Below, piece by piece: positions 1-9,000 of a stretch of 32,256 bases of DNA. Each line of letters begins with the position of its first letter. Position 1 is the first letter of the stretch. Origin of the DNA: Tritrichomonas foetus. Lineage: Eukaryota; Parabasalia; Tritrichomonadida; Tritrichomonadidae. The DNA lies in NCBI GenBank assembly GCA_001839685.1, contig MLAK01000884.1, positions 18,898 to 51,153 of the forward strand, in the 5' to 3' direction. The notes under the pieces were generated by a model. The model saw only the letters and a program-made list of their open reading frames with translations. It searched no databases and was not told the origin of the DNA. A program made the translations under genes and the position numbers.

Positions 1-1998
1 TTCTTTATCAAAAAAGATTTTTATCATATCAAACATTTCAGTTTGGCATATATACATGATTTTCTGAAAAGCATATTCACTTGGGAGTCTAACATGATTT
101 AAATAAAAAATAAAATTCGAAAATGACGCACATTGGTTTATTTCCTGCAGGGTTAAGTGAACTGTACCTTCTTCAATCATAGCGCATTCAAACCAACGTC
201 TTCTTACCTTTTTATAAGATTTAAAATTATATTTGTGCGCAAGAATTCTCCTTTCAAAAGAATTAATAAAAGAAAAATAAGTTTTATCGTTTAGATTTTT
301 TTTAATTTGACCAAAGAAATTTTCAGAATTAATTGTTCCTATTTTTCCAATTGAAAAAGCACAGGGAATATTTGTTAAAACGATTATTACTGATGAAAAA
401 TAATTGGCTAAATGAATACAGACTTTTCGATTGTAAAAAGCAACGAATTTTTTAGATTTTGATGTAATGATACCGTTTTTATACAATGAATAGTAATTCA
501 ATGTTGTAAACAATGCGATATAGCTTATTTTGAGTCGCTCTACTCTTGTTAATGTTTTACATCGAATTAATAAATTAATTGAAACGCTTGGGATGAGATA
601 TAGAACGAAAATGTAATCTTCTTTTAAAAAAGCTTTTTGCAGAATATTATCAGAGAACATTATATAAGGATAAAAATCATCCATTGAATTCAAAGTATTG
701 CTTGACCAAATATAACTTGGCATTGTAGTATCATATTGATAAAATGTATTTTTTGATATTGCTTCTTTTGAATTGTAATTTTTTAAAAATACAGCACCAT
801 ATTTTATTAAGTGTTTTCGTATCCTTTTAAGAATATGAGCTGGGTCATTTGGTGTCATAACACAATCTTTAATACTTAACAACTCTGAACTTTTTTTAAA
901 GTATTTTGTCCATTTCTCAAAATATTTTGTTTGTGCACTGTCATATGATGGATCTGCATCATATGAGTGCATTATTACTCGAAAAGGACTTGAAATTTCT
1001 TTACTAATATTTTGTAGTGAGTTTAAAATATTTTGATCTGCAGATCCATTGTTTGATGTATATACAAAAACAGGAAAAGATGAAACCGTAAAGAAAGGAT
1101 TTATCATAAAAATAAAAATATTATTAATAAAACTATTGTTTTCAATTAATTCTGCCATCATTTTTCGATACAATAAACAGTCATTAGAATAAAACGGATC
1201 ATATTTCGAAATAATTTTCTTACCACTGTCTAAAACTCCATAAATTTCTTTTTTCTTTCTGTGGAAGCATTGTTCCACATGAGTGGCATCAACAGAAATA
1301 TTTACATATAATTCTTCAGGTAATTCCACTTTATCCTGAAGAATATCGGTAAAATAGCGAATTATATTTGTAATTTTATTTATCTGACTAAAATCACAGA
1401 AACATGGGATGTTTTCAGTTTTAATCCAAGAATTGATAGTCAAAGTGCACGGACCATTTAAAAGATTTGAAACATATGTATATTGTGTTGTTTTTAAATT
1501 ACAATATAATTCGATCCAAAAAAGACGTGACTCTATATCATAAACATTTTTTTTTCTGTAAACAAAATTTTTAAAATTATTAGCAATAGCGTGGGATACA
1601 GGTTGACTTAAGAATTGATTTAGCATTTCTTCTATTAATAAAGTATCTTTTTGTCTCTTTTTTTGTTGCAAACATTGAATAATTTTCATATTTTCTTTAT
1701 GTTTGGTTTTATAACGAGAAATAACACCCTCTCTGGATTTTTTTTCTTGTGCTTCTTTATATTTTTTTTTCTTCTGATTATATTTTGTTATTGTTTGAGT
1801 TTGCTGGGAAAATGGTTGTTCCGGTTCATCGAAATCAAAATTAGTTCGAATTAAATTTAAATGATTTGGCAATTGCTTTTGAGTTCGAGCCGATAGAAAA
1901 TGTAATAATTTTTGTAGAATGGAATATAAGAGGTAAATATAAAAAAAAATGCCACTGAGAGCAAGAAATTCTATCATTTTTTTGATGATTAATTTCAT
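1..1998 (-). mobile_element. P-element/THAP9-like transposase ORF, open at left edge
   Basis: Translating the minus strand from the ATG at 1998 gives 666 codons with no stop up to base 1, so the gene continues beyond the window. An in-frame stop lies about 20 codons upstream and no ATG comes between, so this start is the first one available. Visible motifs: D237 in ISVDATH; D347 in MHSYDADPSYD at the end of a predicted beta strand; D385-P-A-H-I-L-K-R-I-R; and E559 in NSENFFGQIK. P-element and THAP9-type transposases have an RNase H fold with two Asp and a Glu, a D-P-P-H-L-L-K-x-I-R-like motif, a large insertion before the Glu, and E-N-F-F-G/S-x-I-R around it. The gap of about 170 residues between D385 and E559 fits that insertion. 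No N-terminal THAP zinc finger is seen. Residues 8-37 are instead strongly hydrophobic and are followed by a Lys/Gln-rich stretch. The family call is inference from motifs. No terminal inverted repeat could be paired because the other end is missing. Confidence 0.6.
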
Positions 1999-3097
1999 AA
2001 AACGCAACTTTTTCAATACATATTCAGTCGATATTTCAATGAAAAAAAACCATTTCCATTAAAATTTTTTTATTCTTTAAAAGGCTAAAATGTCATATTA
2101 ATGAAGAATTTCCATTTGAAAATAAATACACATATATGTAACAATATTTTTCTTTAATAAATATGTGTCAATCAAGAATTACAATTTTTTTTAGGAATAT
2201 TTATAAAAAAGTATTAGCATCAAAAAAATGTCATAGATATATTTTAAATTGTATATAGTTACATCCACATAAAAAATTAATAGAAAATATCTATTAGATT
2301 TTGTTTAAATGCAAAAAATTACAAAAACTCTTTGGTGTGCAGAACGGCTTATTCATTTTTTTCTTAATTTTACTTGATAAAAATGAATTATATCAAAAAT
2401 AATTAGGATTTGGGGTTATAGATCCTGAAAAATTGAAAAACCACGGTTTTAGAAATTATTATTTTTTCTACCCTTTAAAATCATTTAAACTTCAAATTAA
2501 TTATATATTCATGATATTTAAATATAATTAAGATTATATTATGAAATTTAAATCAAATTAATAATTTTTTACTGACAAAAAATTAAATATCATTTTTCGA
2601 AATTGTCAAGTGACCATGCTGCTGAACAGTTTAATAATCATATATCGATAGTCTATCTAGTATGTAATGATGCAGTGTTTTTCGTTTTTCAAGAAACTTA
2701 TCCTGTCTGGAGAAAAAGTTGATTCAAAATATCTTTATACGATGTAATGTTTTTTTTGAAAAAAATCTCTTTCTTTCGATTTTTCAATTCTCCAATGAAC
2801 TTGAATTTTATTATTTTTTATATACATGAATACTAGTTTTAGTAATTAATAAAGTTGATCACAAAACGAAAATTTCGATTTTTTTTTTGTGAAGTAAAGA
2901 AATTTGTTGAACCTTTCGAAATATAACGTTAATGCAAACCAAATTATCTTTGAATGATTGAAGTTTATATGTTCTTATATCCAATTACTTTACACGTTAA
3001 GATCAACTTGCATTGATATATGAATCTTAGTTCTAAACTATATTGTCCTCGAGATGTGAATTGAGAAGAAATTGATGATATCACTTCATTATTTTTT
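1999..3097. other. Intergenic spacer, AT-rich, no gene seen
   Basis: This 1.1-kb spacer lies between the start of the minus-strand transposase-like ORF and the start of the plus-strand surface protein gene, so it should hold both promoters. It is very AT-rich, with many A and T runs. The small minus-strand ORF that begins in the next gene and reads back to about 2965 has no supporting features. I found no tRNA-like B box and no convincing long inverted repeat. If the neighbouring ORF belongs to a DNA transposon, one of its termini should lie here. Confidence 0.6.
3086..3090 (+). promoter_or_regulatory. Candidate Initiator (TCATT)
   Basis: The pentamer TCATT matches the trichomonad Inr consensus TCA(+1)Y(T/A). 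Its central A at 3088 lies 10 nt upstream of the ATG at 3098. A second match, TCACT, sits at 3081-3085. The spacing fits the very short 5' UTRs known for trichomonads. Confidence 0.5.
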
Positions 3098-6000
3098 ATG
3101 ATACTTTTTTTCTCACTATTATCTCTTTGCTTTTCGATTACAAGCAATGAGAATAAAGGTAATCAAAACACTTTTAATATTAATCACAACCAAAATTTTC
3201 AATCAAAGAAATCATTAGCAACATGTTATGAAGGGCCATTTAGTGGCTATACAGTAGGACAAGCGTGTTATATCTTCACAGGCGATTCTGATGTTACAAG
3301 CACTAATTTTATATTTACTGGTAATGATGAACATTACATCGAATTTCAAGGTAAAGCTACAATCACAGGATCTTCAGTCTCAACTGATAACCAAATTACT
3401 AGTTCTTTGATTCGCTTTTCAAGTGATGTTGAAATAAACGACTTTACTGTTAAAAATGTCGTTGCTTCAAGCAACAGTTTTGGGTTATTGAATTTTGATT
3501 CCCCAACAGTCTCAATAACTGATTTAAAGTTTACAGGAACTACAAAGGTGACACTTTTTCAAGGTTCTGTATCACAAGAATTTGAATTTAAGGATTCCAC
3601 AATTAAAGGGCTGAATGGAAATGATGCAAGTGACATTTTTGGACTTATCCATACAAATTTATTATCAACCACCAAAAGTGATCTTGTTTTTACTTTTACA
3701 AATATTAATTTTATAGAAAATAAATCCCCAGTTTTCTTAACTGATTCAAGATTAACAATCAATGTTTTAATAGATAGTTGTACATTCGAAAAGAATCAAG
3801 CTTCAACCGGATGTTGTGCATATATGAGGACAGTGACATCAACAAAAAGCAATTATAAAATTACATTTAAGGATAATACGTTTAATGAAAATCAAAACTC
3901 TGCGAGAACATCAATTATTGGAGGAGCTCTATATATTACAACACAAGAAACTGTTTTTGAAGGATTAAATTCCTTTTCTGGTAATGAAGCACAATTCGAG
4001 GGAGATGCATCATCAGAAGAAGGTGCATATGGATCATCAATTTATTTAACTCAAAATACACTCGAAAAGTATACTTTAATTGGTTTAATTTTTGAAAATG
4101 ATCATTCATCACATAATGGTGGATCAATTTTTATTTATGGAAAAGATGATAAATCAGGATCAAATAAATATCCTGTTGTTATCCAAGATTGTGTTTTCAC
4201 AAATTGCTACGCAGATAACAATGGTGGTGCAATTTGTTCTGGTATGGCAACCACCTCTGGAATTGGAAAAGGAAACAATGATGTTGAAATTGATAATTGT
4301 ACTTTCACAAAATGCCGTGCTGCTTTTGGAGGTGCCCTTTACTTTGAAGTTGGCTCAGAAGAAGGGGATGAAGAAACCAAAATTTCTAATTGTGTTTTTG
4401 ATTCTAATATTGGTGGATATGGATCATCAATTTATTGCAAATCATATGGATTTATTCTCACTGAATCCAAAATTACAAACAGTGAAAAATATGGATCAAG
4501 AAGAGATGAATCATTCCTCTATGTTTATATGGCTTTTTCAGATCGTACTCCATATATTCAAGATTGTAATTTTACAAATAATTTTCAAACAATCACATTC
4601 ATTTCAAAAGATCCGGTTGCAACATCAGATTCAAGCATAGTTTCATTCACAAATTGCATCTTTGAAAACAATGATTTGACTCTTGATTCAATTGGATTAC
4701 TTGATTTAAGTATTGTCAGTTCACGAACATTAAAAATAACAAGTTGCACATTTAATAAAAACAAAGGAGCATGCATTAAAGCAGCCAATTCAATTTGTAC
4801 AGCAATCGTATCAAAGTGCATTTTTAATGGAAATCAAGGAACTCAGGGGTGTGCAATTTATATTGACATAAGCATTAGCTCATCTGACAAATTAACAATT
4901 GATAATTGCTTGTTTACTGATAATATTGTTTCTGTTAAAGACACAGGAAGGGCAAGTGGTATTGTCCATGCTTCTACCAAATCTGTTAAATTTACTGGTG
5001 TAAACACTTTTATCGGAAATAGTGCAATATATGATGGGTCTGCATTAGAAAATCCAACAAATGATAATTGTGCTTATGGTGGATCTGTTTTTCTTGAGCA
5101 CTCATCAACAGATATTTTTGTGTTGTCAAACTTAATAATTAAAGATAGCTACTCGACCCATTATGGTGGGGGTATTGGACTGTTTAATGAAGACTCAAAA
5201 AGTGATATCCCAGTTTATGTATCAATTGAAAATTGCACTTTTGAAAATTGTTCAGCGGGAGTTCATGGTGGAGCTTTCACAAGCGGAGTCATGAATGCTG
5301 GAATTGGAGAAAAAGATAATGATGTTCAATTTAAGTTTTGTAACTTTTATGGCTGTAATGCAAAAGAAGGCGCTGGAATTTACGTTCAAGATGGTACTGA
5401 AGATGGTGATGAAGAAACTATTCTTTACAATTGTCTTTTTGATGCTTGCACTGGCAGTATAGGGACATGTATTTATTGCAGATCTTATAAGTTTGAAATG
5501 CACAATACAATAATTCAAAATTGTAATGTGTCAACTCATGGAGTCAGTGAGTCATGCATATATGTGAAGTTAAATGAAGCAGGAATGAAACCATTCATTG
5601 AAAATTGCACATTTACAAGGAATGAACAACATGTTGAATTTTATTCATTACTTGATGATGATTCTGCACTTGATAACTCAATAGAATTTAAAAAATGTAA
5701 ATTTAATTTAAATAATGCACTCACAAATGGTGCTGATAGCATTCTTGATCTACAATATATCTATTCCGGTGAAGTATATTTTGATGATTGTCGGTTTGAA
5801 GAAAATGGAGGTCAAGCACTTAAACAGGAAACAGATTCTGTATGTAATACATATATCCGAAATTGTGTGTTTTATAATAATAAAGGCGGAAGTGGATGTG
5901 CAATCTATGTTGCAACAACTAAGGATGACATTTTTGTTACAATTGAAAATTGCCTTTTCAGTAGCAATATTGCGACATCAACATATGGACCAAGAGGGTC

Positions 6001-9000
6001 AGTTTTTGTATCAACAAAGTCAATTATTTTTAAAGGCATAAATACTTTCAACAGCAATGAAAATATTTATGATACTATGGTTCCTGAGGAAATTCCAAGT
6101 GGTTCTGAAGCATCGCATGGTGGGTCACTATCCATTTTACAGGAAGTAGATAGTGAGTTCATATTAAGGGACCTGGTGTTTATGAGTTCAAAGTCATCTC
6201 ATTATGGTGGCGCACTTTCTGTTTTTTGTCCTGACAAAGAACGTGATGAAAATGGATTGTTCTTTAACATCGAAAACTGTACTTTCTCAAGTTGCACTGC
6301 TGGTATTTATGGAGGTGCTATCTCTATAGGATTACTTCAACATAATGGAAAACACCTATTTGATAATGATATAAAAATTTCAAATTGTTTGTTTACAAAA
6401 TGTAATGCAACAAATGGAGGAGCATTATTCTTCCCTGATGGAGATGAAATAGGTGATGAAGAAACAATTATATATAATTGCACATTTGATGCATGCGAAG
6501 GAACAAATGGATCTTCAATTTATGTTCGTTCATATAAATTTGAAATGCATCATTCAATTATTAAAAATTCAATAAAAGTTGGAACTCAGCATCAATCATG
6601 CATTTATGGCAATCTAAACGAAGCAAATGTTAATCCAGTTATCAATAATTGCTCATTTTTCAATAATGATCAAAATATTGAATTCCATTCTAAAAATATT
6701 AGTGGTTCTGCAGCAAATTCAGTTGTCTTTAGTAATTGCTTTTTCCATCAAAATAATCAAGTTACTAACGGCGCAGATAGCATTCTTGAATTAAAATACA
6801 TTCAATCTGATCTTGTAAAGTTCGATTCATGCATATTTGATAATAATTATGGATGCACTATAAGGCTAGAATCTGGTTCTTTTTGTAGTACTTCTTTATT
6901 TAATTGCACATTTTGTAATAATTATGGGCAAAATGGTTGCTCACTTTATTTAATGTCAACTTCATCAGCGCAAACATTATTTGTGATTGAAGATTGTACA
7001 TTTAAGAATAATACTGTCGTATCATCATGGGGTCCTCGTGGAACAATTTATATGTCAACAATAGATGTTGATTTTAAGGGAATAAATTATTTTATCGATA
7101 ATAAGTGCATTTATGAAACTTATGATGATCCTGGAGATCCAGGAAGTGGAATTGGATCATATGGCGGTTCTATATTTATAATACAGGGGGATGAAAAAGA
7201 ACACACAATTTCGAACTTAGTATTTCAAAATAGTTATTCGACACAATATGGTGGAGCAATCGGAATGTTTGCTGAAGATACTGAATCAGGCCCAACTGAA
7301 CTGTTCTTTCATTTTATAAATATTACATTTGATAATTGCACTTCTGGTTTACGTGGTGGTGCATTAACATGTGGAACATTTAGCAGAGTAAGTTCTGAGA
7401 GTGATAATGATATAAAAATGACAAATTGTACATTTTTGAAATGCCATTCATTATCTGGTGGAGCATTATATTTCCAAGATGGAACAGAAGAAGGAGATGA
7501 AGAAACATATTTATATAATTGTTTATTTGATGGATGTACTGGAACAAATGGTTCATCAATTTATTGTCGATCATATAAATTTGAAATGCATGATAGCATT
7601 ATTCAAAATTCTATTCCATATAGTTCATCATCATCATCAAAAGGTACATTTTTATATTGTAATCTTAATGAAGCCAATGTTCAACCATTATTACGAAATT
7701 GTACTTTTTATAATAATGAACAAAACTTTGAATTTTCATGTATATTAGATGATGGTGCAATTAATCACAATAGTATTTCATTTGAAGGATGCAATTTCCT
7801 TCAAAATAACAAAGACTCTAATGGAGCTGATACAGTATTCGATTTATCAAAAATTCTAACAGAAACATTAACATTTACAAATTGTTTATTTGAATCGAAT
7901 GGAGGACGTTGTTTATCACAAGATAGTTCTAATTATTGTAATACATTAATCCAAAATTGTATATTTTCAAAGAATCATGGAGGAGATGGATGTGGTTTAT
8001 ATTTTCGACAAAATAGTATTGAAGGAATTCATTATACTATTCATAATAGTACATTTATTGATAATATTTGTCAATCAAGTAATAATCCACGTGGCGTTAT
8101 ATTTGCACATACTGCATCTACTAAATTTACAGGTATTAATTATTTTATTAATAATCAAGTCATTTATGAAGAATATGAAGGTCAACCAACACCAGGGCGT
8201 AATGAAGGAGCATATGGAGGATCATTATTCCTTTATCAAGATAGCGTTGAAGAATATACATTATCTAATCTTGTTTTTATTAATAGTTATTCTACTCATT
8301 ATGGAGGTGCATTAGGAATTCTTTGTATGGATAATTCATCTACAGCCATAGAAATTCCTAATTTTATTAATCTTGAAAATTGCACATTTATTAATTGTTC
8401 ATCAAAAGTTCAAGGAGGAGCATTTACAACTAGTACAGTTAATTTTGGTGGACGAACACAAAATGATAATGATGTTAAGCTTTCATTTTGTACATTTATT
8501 AATTGTTCTTCTTCAGAAGGAGGAGGAGTTTATTTCCAAGATGGAACAGAAGAAGGAGATGAAGAAACATATATTCATCATTGTACCTTTGATGGATGTG
8601 GAGGAACTACAGGTACATCTATTCATTGTCGATCATATAAATTTGAAATGTATGACACAATTATCAAGAATTCAGTTCATACATCATCACCAACACATCA
8701 ATCATGCCTTTATATCAAATTAAATGAAGGAAATATTAAACCAATTATTCAAAATTGTACCTTTTTGAATAATGAACAAAACATTGACTTTTATTCGCAA
8801 TTAGATGATGGAACATCATCAACTAATAGCATTTCATTTATTAAATGCTTATTTTCTAAGAACAATCAAGTCTCTAATGGAGCAGACAGTATTTTAGAAC
8901 TTCAATATATTCAATCAGGTGAAGTTCATTTTGAACAGTGTACATTTGATCAAAATGGAGGACAATGTTTGAAACAAGAAAGTGGTACGACATGTGCTAC

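Noticed and set aside
1651..1854. Small hydrophobic plus-strand ORF rich in Phe
   Set aside because: It is the antisense of the Lys/Gln-rich part of the transposase-like gene; the A-rich coding strand gives a Phe-rich shadow.
2401..2430. TTAGG/TTTGGGG-like bases suggestive of telomere repeats
   Set aside because: A single occurrence without tandem repetition.
2659..2668. GTATGT on the plus strand, as in trichomonad 5' splice sites
   Set aside because: No C-T-A-A-C-A-C-A-C-A-G partner follows before the surface protein start, which has its own Initiator 10 nt upstream.
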